From: Azoarcus sp. | GTDB lineage: Bacteria > Pseudomonadota > Gammaproteobacteria > Burkholderiales > Rhodocyclaceae | Length of the DNA: 64,000 nucleotides | Assembly: GCA_031258965.1 (NCBI GenBank) | Contig: JAIRMC010000015.1 | Span: 1-64,000, forward strand | Reading direction: 5' to 3' | Shown here: positions 51,878 through 59,949 of the stretch, in pieces | Position numbering within the stretch: the first letter of the stretch is position 1 | Layout of the letters: each line of letters begins with the position of its first letter | Position numbers and translations under genes: made by a program | The notes under the pieces: generated by a model | What the model saw: the letters and a program-made list of their open reading frames with translations, nothing else | The model's database searches: none | Told to the model about the DNA's origin: nothing

Positions 51878-52568
51878 AACCGTGCTGGTCGTCGCCGCCC
51901 ACGCCGACGATGAAGTCCTGGGGTGCGGCGGAACCATTGCTCGCCATGTGACGGAAGGCGACGCGGCGCATGTGGTTTTCCTGGCCGACGGCGTCGGTTC
52001 CCGTTCCGTTGGCGCGGCATCGGCCTCGCAAGCGTTGCGCGAGCGGAAAAACGCGGCGGCGGTGGCGCATCGCATTCTCGGCATTCAAAGCGCGCATCAT
52101 CTGGGCTTTCCTGACAACCGTCTGGACAGCCTTCCGCTTCTGGACATCGTGAAAGCCTTGGAATCCATACTGGAAAAACTGGCCCCGGATGTGATCTACA
52201 CCCATCACCACGGCGATCTGAACGTCGACCATCGCGTCGCGCACAAAGCGGTATTAACCGCCTGCCGCCCGCAGCCAGGGCAATGCGCGCGGGAAATCCA
52301 CGCCTTTGAAGTCGCGTCCAGCACGGAATGGAACAACCCCGTCATCGAGCCTTTCACGCCGCAACTCTATGTCGACATTACGCCCTGGCTGGATAAAAAA
52401 ATGGCGGCCTTGCGCGCCTATCAAGGGGAAATACGCGCGGCTCCCCATTCCCGCAGCCTGGAACATGTCGAGGCGCTGGCCGTCCATCGGGGCATGTGCG
52501 CTGGCGTCGCGGCGGCGGAAGCATTCATGACCATCAGGATGGTGCGACAGGCAAAAAAAGACAAATGA
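51861..52568 (+). CDS. PIG-L/LmbE-family deacetylase
   Basis: A 235-aa zinc deacetylase. The N-terminal motif is VVAAHADDEVLGCGGTIARH (AHxDDE) and the third ligand region is YTHHHGDLNVDHRVAHKAVL. Homologues remove N-acetyl groups from GlcNAc-type sugars. In this setting it could deacetylate a nonulosonate or its precursor so that another acyl group (for example formyl) can be attached, consistent with the two formyltransferases nearby. It overlaps the end of pseI. Its last 50 or so bases are duplicated at the end of the downstream DUF4143 gene. Confidence 0.88.
   Translation: MSSMPKTVLVVAAHADDEVLGCGGTIARHVTEGDAAHVVFLADGVGSRSVGAASASQALRERKNAAAVAHRILGIQSAHHLGFPDNRLDSLPLLDIVKALESILEKLAPDVIYTHHHGDLNVDHRVAHKAVLTACRPQPGQCAREIHAFEVASSTEWNNPVIEPFTPQLYVDITPWLDKKMAALRAYQGEIRAAPHSRSLEHVEALAVHRGMCAGVAAAEAFMTIRMVRQAKKDK
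52508..52565 (+). repeat. Duplicated 3' end of the PIG-L gene, copy A
   Basis: CGCGGCGGCGGAAGC followed by a similar downstream stretch is found here and at 54021-54078. The first 44 bases match at about 38 positions. Copy A encodes AAAEAFMTIRMVRQA in the PIG-L frame. Confidence 0.7.
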
Positions 52569-52628
52569 CAAAAATTTGTGGCTTCGCGATGGCGAGAAAG
52601 GGGGAGGCTCACGTGACGCCCCTCATCC

Positions 52629-52701
52629 GTCATTGCGAAACGCGAAGCGACGTGGCAATCCATGCCACCGCCTGGATTGCTGCGTTGCGCTCGCTCTTGA
52701 C
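52629..52701. repeat. REP-like palindromic element, copy 3
   Basis: It begins GTCATTGCGAAACGCGAAGC and contains GGCAATCCATG opposite CCTGGATTGC. The right end is more degenerate than in copy 1. It lies in the 250-base gap between the PIG-L gene and the DUF4143 ATPase gene. Confidence 0.65.
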
Positions 52702-52820
52702 GAGAGTTGGGTTCGCGGGACTATCGCCCACAGGACCGTGAGAACATTCAAGTTGAACTTGAAAAAACACCAATATTTCTTTATCGTCTTGTTTTCAAAT
52801 GAAACAATCGAAGCGTGGAC

Positions 52821-54083
52821 ATGCTGAACCGCCACATTACTCCACAACTCATTCACCTTGCCAAGCAATTTCCCGTGGTCACGATCCTGGGGCCGCGCCA
52901 GTCGGGCAAAACAACGCTGGCGCGGGCCGCGTTTCCACGGCACGAATATCTGAATCTGGAATCGCCTCCCCTGCGGCTAGCGGCGCAACAGGACGCGCTT
53001 GGTTTTTTCAAGGCGCATCCCAGCCCGCTGATTCTGGACGAAATCCAGCGCGTTCCGGAATTGCTGAGTCACATCCAGGTCATGGTGGATGAACAACGGC
53101 AAAAGGGCCGGTTCATCCTGACAGGTTCACATCAGCCGCATCTGGCGGCAGAGATCAGCCAATCGCTGGCGGGCCGCGTGGGCTTGTTGCGTCTCCTGCC
53201 GCTTTCCATTGCCGAACTCGCCGAGGCCGGGCTGAACCTGGAGCGCGACGATTATCTGTACCAGGGCTTCATGCCGGGGGTGCATGCTGAAGGAATCGAA
53301 CCGGACGTTTTTTACCGGAATTATTACCAAACCTATGTCGAGCGCGACGTGCGGCAGTTGATCAACATCACCCATCAGCACGCTTTCGAAATTTTCGTCC
53401 GCTTGCTGGCCGGGAGGGTTGGACAGATCGTCAACCTGAATTCGCTGGCGAATGACGTGGGTGTTTCGAGCACGACATTGGGAACATGGCTCTCCGTGTT
53501 GGAAGCAAGTTTCATCGTGTTTCGGCTACCGCGCTATTTCGAGAATTTCGGCAAACGGCAGATCAAGGCGCCGAAAATCTATTTCAGCGAGGTGGGGCTA
53601 GCTGCCTGGCTGCTGGGGATCGAGACGCCTGCGCAGGCGGCGCGCGATCCGCTTTTCGGTGGGCTGTTCGAGAACATGGTGGTGGTGGAAGCCATGAAGG
53701 CAAGGCTCAACGCGGGCCGGGAAGCGGAATTGTATTTTTTCCGCGACCAGCGGGGACTGGAGATCGATCTGATCGCGCGCCGGGGGCGGCGTCTGCTGCC
53801 CATCGAAATCAAGGGCGGCATGACCTACGATCCCTGGTTCGCCAGGAACCTGAAAGCGTTCCTCAAGCTGACCAACGCGGGCGAATCGCCCACCGTGATT
53901 TACGCGGGAGAGCAAGCGGCATTCGCGGAAGGCGTCGAATACGCCAATTTCCGGGACACCGCCCGTATCATCGCCGCGTTGGATGGGGCGGAAATCACGT
54001 CCTCCACGCAAGCGGTGCGGCGCGGCGGCGGAAGCGTCCATGACGATCAGGAAGGCGCGACGAGCGGAAAACAGGAAAGATAG
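52821..54083 (+). CDS. AAA_14/DUF4143 ATP-binding protein
   Basis: A protein of about 420 aa. The N-terminal AAA_14 domain has Walker A LGPRQSGKTTLARAAFPRHE, acidic PLILDEIQRVPELLSHIQVM and GRFILTGSHQPHLAAEISQS. The C-terminal DUF4143 domain contains IYFSEVGLAAWLLGIETPAQ and the endonuclease-like FRDQRGLEIDLIARRGRRLL PIEIKGG with an (E/D)-x-D...E-x-K pattern. Such genes are mobile accessory genes and are found as insertions in many genomes, often of unknown purpose. The last 20 codons derive from duplicated PIG-L sequence, so this gene looks inserted. ATG 52821 is preferred over GTG 52815. Confidence 0.88.
   Translation: MLNRHITPQLIHLAKQFPVVTILGPRQSGKTTLARAAFPRHEYLNLESPPLRLAAQQDALGFFKAHPSPLILDEIQRVPELLSHIQVMVDEQRQKGRFILTGSHQPHLAAEISQSLAGRVGLLRLLPLSIAELAEAGLNLERDDYLYQGFMPGVHAEGIEPDVFYRNYYQTYVERDVRQLINITHQHAFEIFVRLLAGRVGQIVNLNSLANDVGVSSTTLGTWLSVLEASFIVFRLPRYFENFGKRQIKAPKIYFSEVGLAAWLLGIETPAQAARDPLFGGLFENMVVVEAMKARLNAGREAELYFFRDQRGLEIDLIARRGRRLLPIEIKGGMTYDPWFARNLKAFLKLTNAGESPTVIYAGEQAAFAEGVEYANFRDTARIIAALDGAEITSSTQAVRRGGGSVHDDQEGATSGKQER
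54021..54078 (+). repeat. Duplicated 3' end of the PIG-L gene, copy B
   Basis: Copy B forms the 3' end of the DUF4143 gene in a different frame. Read in the PIG-L frame it gives AAEASMTIRKARRAENRKDS and runs on to a stop inside the next gene, like an ancestral PIG-L end. See the insertion finding. Confidence 0.7.
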
Positions 54084-54085
54084 CG

Positions 54086-54538
54086 ATGCGGTTCGATACA
54101 TCCTGGACGGAAAATGAAGCGCGTGAGTTGCGTGAACTACTCTCTGAAATGCGAAAAGCGTATGAAAAAGGCGAAAACGCGATGGAGCTCGCTCGCTAGA
54201 ACTCAATGGCGGGCACGAGGAAGCGGCCCTGCGGGAACTGCTGCGCGTGACGCGCCGCGCGCTTGTCCTGGTCGAGCCAATTTACGAGCTGGCGGACAGC
54301 GAGGCCCGCGAGTGCATGACGAGACATGGCTATGTGCGCAATCTCTGCGGCGTCGTGGCGTCCCTTGGCCATGACGTGAAGGGGTGCCGCCTGCTGGATT
54401 ACGCGGAAAATCCATTGAACCTCAGTGGTGTAATGCGAATCGAGAAATCCCCCCCCCCGAGAACTTGCCGCTCCGCGTATTGCCTGGCGCTGCCCGCTCA
54501 CGCGCACGCCTTTGTCGCCTGCGGGATTTTCCGATTAG
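54086..54538 (+). pseudogene. Methyltransferase pseudogene, internally deleted
   Basis: The first 37 codons (MRFDTSWTENEARELRELLS and onward to AMELAR) end at a stop at 54197. A second frame picks up ELNGHEEAALRELLRVTRRA, then LVLVEPIYELADSEARECMT and RHGYVRNL, which belongs to the C-terminal half of a methyltransferase of this kind of cluster. The central SAM-binding part is missing. After a C10 run at 54449-54458 the frame that continues sensibly (APRIAWRCPLTRTPL, a Trm112-like piece) is out of register; it ends at 54538. At least two lesions make the gene non-functional. The family match is from memory, not a search. Confidence 0.65.
54449..54458. repeat. C10 tract in the methyltransferase pseudogene
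   Basis: Ten C following the MRIEKS codons. Deleting one C would continue into the Trm112-like RELAAPRIAWRCPLT reading; the present length reads a different frame. The gene is disabled anyway by its internal deletion. Confidence 0.6.
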
Positions 54539-54616
54539 CCGCGCCACAGCGGAGCGTATCCTGGCGGCGATTGAATCGACATTATCGTGTATTTGTTTAA
54601 AACAAGGGAATTGAAG

Positions 54617-55347
54617 ATGAAAGTGAATCCTATCCGGCGATATGGAGGCAAGGATTCCGATGCCTATCGGTATTTTGCCAATGACTTCCTGCCAATACGC
54701 AAGCGCCATTGGCCGTCCATCTGGCTTCAGGCCGCGCCGATCATCATGACGCCGGATATTCTTAGTGTGCTGGAATTTGGAGGCGGGCGGGATGTCACGC
54801 GCAGCCTGGCCAGACACTTTGGCATCGAATACAAATCGATTGACATTTCCGATCGTTTCTTTCCCGATGTGCAAAGCTCCATTGCTGATTACCCGTTTGA
54901 CGGGAAAACCTATGATCTGGTTTGTTCGTTTGAGTGTCTGGAACATAATCCGTGGAACGAGACTGTGGAGCTTCTTGCACACATGATCCGCTTTACGCAC
55001 AGATATCTTTATCTCTCGGTTCCCTATAGCGGAGGATGGTTTTCCTTTTCTTTTTCCCTGCGCCTTCCCAAGATCCATGTTTCTATCTCGTCGCGGATCG
55101 TTTGGGGGGCGGACATATCGATGTCGAATCCCTGAAGAAACGGCCATTGGAACGTAAACATTCCGCGCATTGGTGGGAACTGGGACGTCGTTTTGGGCTG
55201 TCGCGCCGGCAGTTTGTTGAAATCATCGAGAAAATGGGTTTTAAGCTTTTGAGTTCCCAGCACAATCCCTTGTTTCCGATGCATTTGTTTTTGTTGTTCG
55301 AGCTGGAAAAACCGCGAGGGAGGAATAATCATGAAAGCCTCGGTTGA
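54617..55347 (+). CDS. SAM-dependent methyltransferase, frameshifted at a G6 tract
   Basis: The start MKVNPIRRYGGKDSDAYRYF leads to SVLEFGGGRDVTRSLARHFG (SAM-binding), YDLVCSFECLEHNPWNETVE and HMIRFTHRYLYLSVPYSGGW. The frame breaks at a G6 run (55104-55109) and stops at 55135, while the next frame continues GGGHIDVESLKKRPLERKHS and HWWELGRRFGLSRRQFVEII to 55347. One additional G gives a continuous 243-aa protein. Either a contingency state or a sequencing error; it is separated from the upstream pseudogene by three bases. Confidence 0.7.
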
Positions 55348-55476
55348 ATCCACCGTCAAAGGTGAGAAAAGCGGAGAAATCCATGGGTCACATGAATTAT
55401 CACGGGTTTCGCTCCTCGTAATGAGGGTCCATCAGGGATTCATCATCGTCTGGTTGTCTTGTAAGGGAGCGTGGAT

Positions 55477-57069
55477 GTGAATCATTTCCAGAATGGAATA
55501 TCGTTGCCAATGACATTGTCCGCGGCCTTGCGGGACAAGGAATGGCTCGCGCGTCCTTATTGGCCGACATACCGTGAAAAAGCAAAGGCATGCCAGAAGG
55601 GCTTGCCGGGTCTTTTTCTTCGTGTTTCGCGTGAGGCAAATCCGGAATTCCGCGATATTGTCGATCTGATTTCTCCGCACATCTGCCAGTGGTTGTCCGC
55701 AGTGATGGAGGCCGCTTTTCTTTGCCGGGAAATGGGCAGGAATGACGCATTGCTGGCGCATGATCTCGTCGCGGCGCTGATGGACAGGGAACGCCGAGGC
55801 CATCTCCTCTCGCGCCTGGCGCCCAAGAGGCTGGAACCCATGGGACGGCTGGAGGCCGGATTCCGCCATGTAGCGCGCACCCTGTCCTGGTCGCGGCCGG
55901 GCACATTCCGACGCAATCTGTTTTCTCCCAGAACGCTTGCAATCGCGCACAATTCGTTGCTTGTCGAAACCGCGCGCGGCGTTACGGACGGGATTGGCTT
56001 TTTTCACGGAAGCCATCTTCTGGACATCGCGTTGAAGAATTACGGGAAAAGCCTGGCAGGCAAAACAGAAAGCGTGCTGGAATTCATGCTTCCTTATCTG
56101 TCCTGGGAAGAATCTTTTCCCGAGTGGATCATTTCGGCCTGCCGGGATCTGATGGCGGAGATTATCCGTTGTTTCGCGGAGAGGGCGGAGCGCGATCTTG
56201 CCGCCCTTTCTGGAGTGCCGCTTCCCGGCAGAATATGGACAGGCACCTTTACTCCGTGGGTGTCGCGCGCCATCGGTCTGAGCGTGCTGGCGCGCCAGGG
56301 CGAAGTCCATGCCTTCGATCATGGCGGCGGCGTTGGAAACAATGCAAGTGGCCCCAGTCACTTTCTTCATCTGGAAATTTGCAGATATTCTGTTTTCGTG
56401 GCGACATCCGCGCTGGCGGCAGATATGTACCGGAAAAGGCTTCTGGATGATGGCGTCGGGAAAGAGCAGGTTCTGGCGGGGCCTGGCGACCCCTCTTTCC
56501 GGGCAGTGCCACGTCGCGCCATTGTCAGGCAGAAAAAGAAACAAGTGGTTTATGCGCCCACGGTGTTTTATGGTTTCCGCCAGTATTCCCTGTATCTTCT
56601 TCCCGATCCGGTATACATGCATTGGCAGCGCCAGGTTCTGGAATCGCTTGCGCGAATGCCGGTCACGCCCTTGTTCAAGCCGCATCCGGAGGGACTGTTG
56701 CGCGGGCAGGTCAATCCGCTTTCCGGAATCGTGCCTACCAGCACGGCGCTCTTTGAAAATCATTTACAGGATGGGGACGTTTTTGTTTTTGATTATGTGC
56801 ATTCCACGACCTTCTGGAAAGCACTGTGCGGCGATGGCGCGGTGGTGCTGTTCGACCTGGGAACGAGCCATGTTATTCCAGAGATGCGCGCCTTGATCGA
56901 GAAGCGGGCGCGTGTCATCAATGTGGAATTCGAGGCGGGAATTCCCGTCTGGGACGCCAATCTGTTTTCCGATGCCATATTGACCGCGTCGCCGGAAGAT
57001 CCAACCCCGTTCAGGGTTTTGTGCGGCGGGGAAGAGGGCAATGCGCAATGGCCCTGGCCAAATGCCTGA
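55477..57069 (+). CDS. Large unknown glycan-locus protein, 530 aa
   Basis: Start GTG 55477 is chosen because AAGGGAG lies seven bases upstream; GTG 55471 is also in frame. The protein is soluble, with no signal peptide. Its middle part is GRIWTGTFTPWVSRAIGLSV followed by GEVHAFDHGGGVGNN. The C-terminal half has FYGFRQYSLYLLPDPVYMHW, MPVTPLFKPHPEGLLRGQVN and VFDYVHSTTFWKALC GDGAVV. FKPHPEG and the YVHSTTFW region resemble the nucleotide-sugar side of CDP-glycerol or capsule-type glycosyltransferases, but I cannot name the family with confidence. Context makes a transferase of the glycan likely. Confidence 0.6.
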   Translation: MNHFQNGISLPMTLSAALRDKEWLARPYWPTYREKAKACQKGLPGLFLRVSREANPEFRDIVDLISPHICQWLSAVMEAAFLCREMGRNDALLAHDLVAALMDRERRGHLLSRLAPKRLEPMGRLEAGFRHVARTLSWSRPGTFRRNLFSPRTLAIAHNSLLVETARGVTDGIGFFHGSHLLDIALKNYGKSLAGKTESVLEFMLPYLSWEESFPEWIISACRDLMAEIIRCFAERAERDLAALSGVPLPGRIWTGTFTPWVSRAIGLSVLARQGEVHAFDHGGGVGNNASGPSHFLHLEICRYSVFVATSALAADMYRKRLLDDGVGKEQVLAGPGDPSFRAVPRRAIVRQKKKQVVYAPTVFYGFRQYSLYLLPDPVYMHWQRQVLESLARMPVTPLFKPHPEGLLRGQVNPLSGIVPTSTALFENHLQDGDVFVFDYVHSTTFWKALCGDGAVVLFDLGTSHVIPEMRALIEKRARVINVEFEAGIPVWDANLFSDAILTASPEDPTPFRVLCGGEEGNAQWPWPNA

Positions 57070-57122
57070 ATGAAGCGGGAATTTGATGGTTTGTTTTACG
57101 GATCTTTGACGAAGGGATGAGA

Positions 57123-58793
57123 ATGCAGGGCGATTTTGTCCAGGTTTTCTTGGGGGAGTCATTTGGCTGGTCGCGCCACGAGTTCATGGGAATGCGGATT
57201 TTCTGCAAGGGGTACTTGCATGGTTTCGCGCGGCACAGGGACGCGCTCCCGCGAATTGCCCGAGTCGCCACATCCGTGAGCGAAGGGGACGGGAAGGCCA
57301 TGTCCTGCCTGGATGGGCATTTCTCGTTTATTGTCGTGGCAAGGGATTTTGCCGTGCTCGCCGTCGACCGAACCCGCAGCATTCCCGTTTTGCTGGCGGA
57401 AAGAGATGGAACCTACGTCATCGCCGACCATGCCGCTCCCCTGTTGAAAGCATTGGACATGGGAACGGGAGATATCGACGGCGAAGCGGCAAGGGATTTC
57501 GCAATGGCGGGCTATGTAGTTGGCAATGGGACGCTATACCGGAATATCCGTTCCATGCAGCCGGGGGAAATCGCGCTCATCCGAAGGAACGGAAAATTGG
57601 AAATCTTCCGCCATGCCTCCTACCATCCGTGGCTTGCGAAAACGGTCATCGGGGATGAAGGCGCCTGGAGGAAAAAACTGGCAGAAATCACGCTGGGCAT
57701 CATCGAAAAAATGATGATCAGTGTTTCCGGACGGCAAATCCTGTTGCCGCTGAGCGCGGGACTGGATTCCCGCCTGATCGTCTCTGCCCTGAAGCACCTC
57801 GGCGCTCGGGATGTCGTGTGTTTCTCCTATGGCCGCGCGGGCAATCATGAAGCGGACACCGCGCGCCAGGTCGCGGAGAAGATTGGGTTTCAATGGCATT
57901 TCATTCCCTGTACGCCCGGGCTGGTTCGCCAAAAACGCGCGGAGGAAGATTTTTCCCGTTTTCTTTCCCTATCGGACAATCTGGTTTCTACACCGGTGGA
58001 ACAGGATGTCAGTGTGGTTATGTCCCTGCGCGACCAGCCCTGGGCGGACAAGAATGCCGTCATTGTCAACGGACAGAGCGGAGATTACATTTCCGGCGCG
58101 CACATTCCGCCGATGCTCGCCGCTTCGCTTCCCATGGATCGCGAGGCGCGGGAAGCGGTGATTTTCTCCGCCATTCACACGAAACATCTCGGTCTCTGGC
58201 CGGGACTGAAAACGTCCGAAAACCTTTCCCGCGTCAAGGCGCGGCTATGGGCGGAACTGGAAGAAGAAGGCGCGCCGCTCGATGTTCCTGAACTCGCCTT
58301 TTCGATATATGAATTTTCGGAGTTCCGAAACCGGCAATGCAAATATGTGCTGGGAAACCAGCGCGGCTATGAAGTTTTTGGCCGGGATTGGCGCTTGCCG
58401 CTTTGGGACGGGGACTATCTGGATTTTTGGCAGGAAGCGCCCTTACCGCTGAAATTCGGACAGCGTCTATATCGTGAAATGCTGGTGGAAGCAAATTGGG
58501 GCGGGGTCTGGAATACCCTCGTTCCCGCGCCGTGCTGGATAACCCCCGCCTGGATACGGCCCTTGCGTTATTGCGCCATGGCGGCCTGCGCGCCCTTTGG
58601 AAAGAACGCGTGGCATCGTCTGGAAACACGGCTGTTCAATCCCTTGACGGATATCGTATGCACTTATGCGGCGGTTCCCTATTGGAAGGTAGTGACGGGT
58701 CCCGCGCACAGGAACGCGATTTCCTGGTTGACCGCGCAACACCTGGAACGGCATGGGCTTCCCTGGAATGGCGGACGTGATGGACGCGCTTAA
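57123..58793 (+). CDS. Asparagine synthase-like protein
   Basis: A protein of 556 aa with the two-domain layout of AsnB. The N-terminal part resembles the glutaminase domain but lacks the Cys at position 2 (it starts MQGDFVQVFLGESFGW), so it cannot hydrolyse glutamine. The synthase domain has LPLSAGLDSRLIVSALKHLG (PP-loop motif), YGRAGNHEADTARQVAEKIG and NGQSGDYISGAH. It may use free ammonia or another amine to amidate a carboxylate in the glycan, for example the nonulosonate carboxyl group. ATG 57123 is favoured by GAAGGG six bases upstream; ATG 57117 is nearer. Confidence 0.8.
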   Translation: MQGDFVQVFLGESFGWSRHEFMGMRIFCKGYLHGFARHRDALPRIARVATSVSEGDGKAMSCLDGHFSFIVVARDFAVLAVDRTRSIPVLLAERDGTYVIADHAAPLLKALDMGTGDIDGEAARDFAMAGYVVGNGTLYRNIRSMQPGEIALIRRNGKLEIFRHASYHPWLAKTVIGDEGAWRKKLAEITLGIIEKMMISVSGRQILLPLSAGLDSRLIVSALKHLGARDVVCFSYGRAGNHEADTARQVAEKIGFQWHFIPCTPGLVRQKRAEEDFSRFLSLSDNLVSTPVEQDVSVVMSLRDQPWADKNAVIVNGQSGDYISGAHIPPMLAASLPMDREAREAVIFSAIHTKHLGLWPGLKTSENLSRVKARLWAELEEEGAPLDVPELAFSIYEFSEFRNRQCKYVLGNQRGYEVFGRDWRLPLWDGDYLDFWQEAPLPLKFGQRLYREMLVEANWGGVWNTLVPAPCWITPAWIRPLRYCAMAACAPFGKNAWHRLETRLFNPLTDIVCTYAAVPYWKVVTGPAHRNAISWLTAQHLERHGLPWNGGRDGRA

Positions 58794-59949
58794 GGTCATT
58801 TATCCGTTTGTCGGGGATTCCGTGGGGGGAAGTCATATTTCCACGCTTACGCTGATCCGGACGCTGGATCGGCGCTTTTTCACGCCCGTGATCGTCCTGC
58901 ACCAGGAGGGCGCGCTTGCGGAGTTTCTTCAGGAAAACGGCGTGAAATATGAAATATTGCCTCTTCCCGCCTATGCGGGCGCGACGCCCCGCCTTTCCGA
59001 TATTCTCCGAAGCGCGGCGCGCGCGGCCGCGACGCTTCGCCGCTTTTGCCACGAACGGGACGCGAGCCTCATCCACGGAAACGATCTCAGGATCAATCTC
59101 ACCTGGGGATTGTCCGTGTGGGGAACCCAATACCGGTTCATATGGCACCAGCGCAGCATCCCCAACTCCCGTTCATGGCTTTGGAAGCTGGTTCCGAAGC
59201 TGGCGGATCATGTGATCTTCATTTCATCGGCAACGCGAGAAAGGATGTTGGGCAAGAAAGAAAGCCCCCGGCACTCCATCATCATGAACCCCGTCTCGGT
59301 AAACCCGTTGTCGCCGCAACAGAAGAAACATGCGCGTGAATGCCTGCGCGAATCCCTGGGGCTGGAACAGGATGCATGGGTATTTGCTTTCGTCGCGCGT
59401 CTTGTTTCCCTAAAAAAACCGGAAACATTCATTCGTGTCCTGGCAAGAATCCAGCGGGAATCACAGCATCCGGTTTGCGGGATCTTGGCGGGGCATGATC
59501 AAGATGGCTTGCGGCAGGAACTGGAAAATCTGGCCTTTCGTCTTGGCATCGGGGAATCCGTCCGCTTCCTGGGTTTTCGATCCCCGATCGATTCCTGTAT
59601 CGCGGGCAGCGATCTCCTGATCGCGCCAAGTTACTGGGATGCATTTGGACGCACGCTGGTGGAAGCCATGCTGTTGGAAACGCCCGTCCTGGCAAGCAAT
59701 GCCGGAGGACACAGGGAAATCATCAAGGAAGGCAAGAATGGCTTGTTCGCGGAAGTGGACGATGTGGAAGAATTTTGTGTGAAAGCCATACGGATCATGA
59801 TGGATAAATACACGCGGGAGAACCTTGCGAAAACGGCGCTTCTGGACGCGCAACAGCGTTTTTCCGCTCATTCTCACGCGGAGGCGGTTTCCGCCATTTA
59901 TCGCAAGGTGACAGGCAAAAAAGAAAGGCGGGAAGCATGGCGAGAATAG
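58768..59949 (+). CDS. Group 4 glycosyltransferase
   Basis: A 393-aa GT-B glycosyltransferase. The N-terminal half starts VIYPFVGDSVGGSHISTLTL with the acceptor-binding Gly loop. The C-terminal half has FAFVARLVSLKKPETFIRVL, VRFLGFRSPIDSCIAGSDLL IAPSYWDAFGRTLVEAMLLE with the conserved EX7E motif and PVLASNAGGHREIIKEGKNG. It would add a sugar to the lipid-linked or protein-linked glycan on the cytoplasmic side. The start overlaps the previous gene; ATG 58780 is an alternative. Confidence 0.88.
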   Translation: MADVMDALKVIYPFVGDSVGGSHISTLTLIRTLDRRFFTPVIVLHQEGALAEFLQENGVKYEILPLPAYAGATPRLSDILRSAARAAATLRRFCHERDASLIHGNDLRINLTWGLSVWGTQYRFIWHQRSIPNSRSWLWKLVPKLADHVIFISSATRERMLGKKESPRHSIIMNPVSVNPLSPQQKKHARECLRESLGLEQDAWVFAFVARLVSLKKPETFIRVLARIQRESQHPVCGILAGHDQDGLRQELENLAFRLGIGESVRFLGFRSPIDSCIAGSDLLIAPSYWDAFGRTLVEAMLLETPVLASNAGGHREIIKEGKNGLFAEVDDVEEFCVKAIRIMMDKYTRENLAKTALLDAQQRFSAHSHAEAVSAIYRKVTGKKERREAWRE

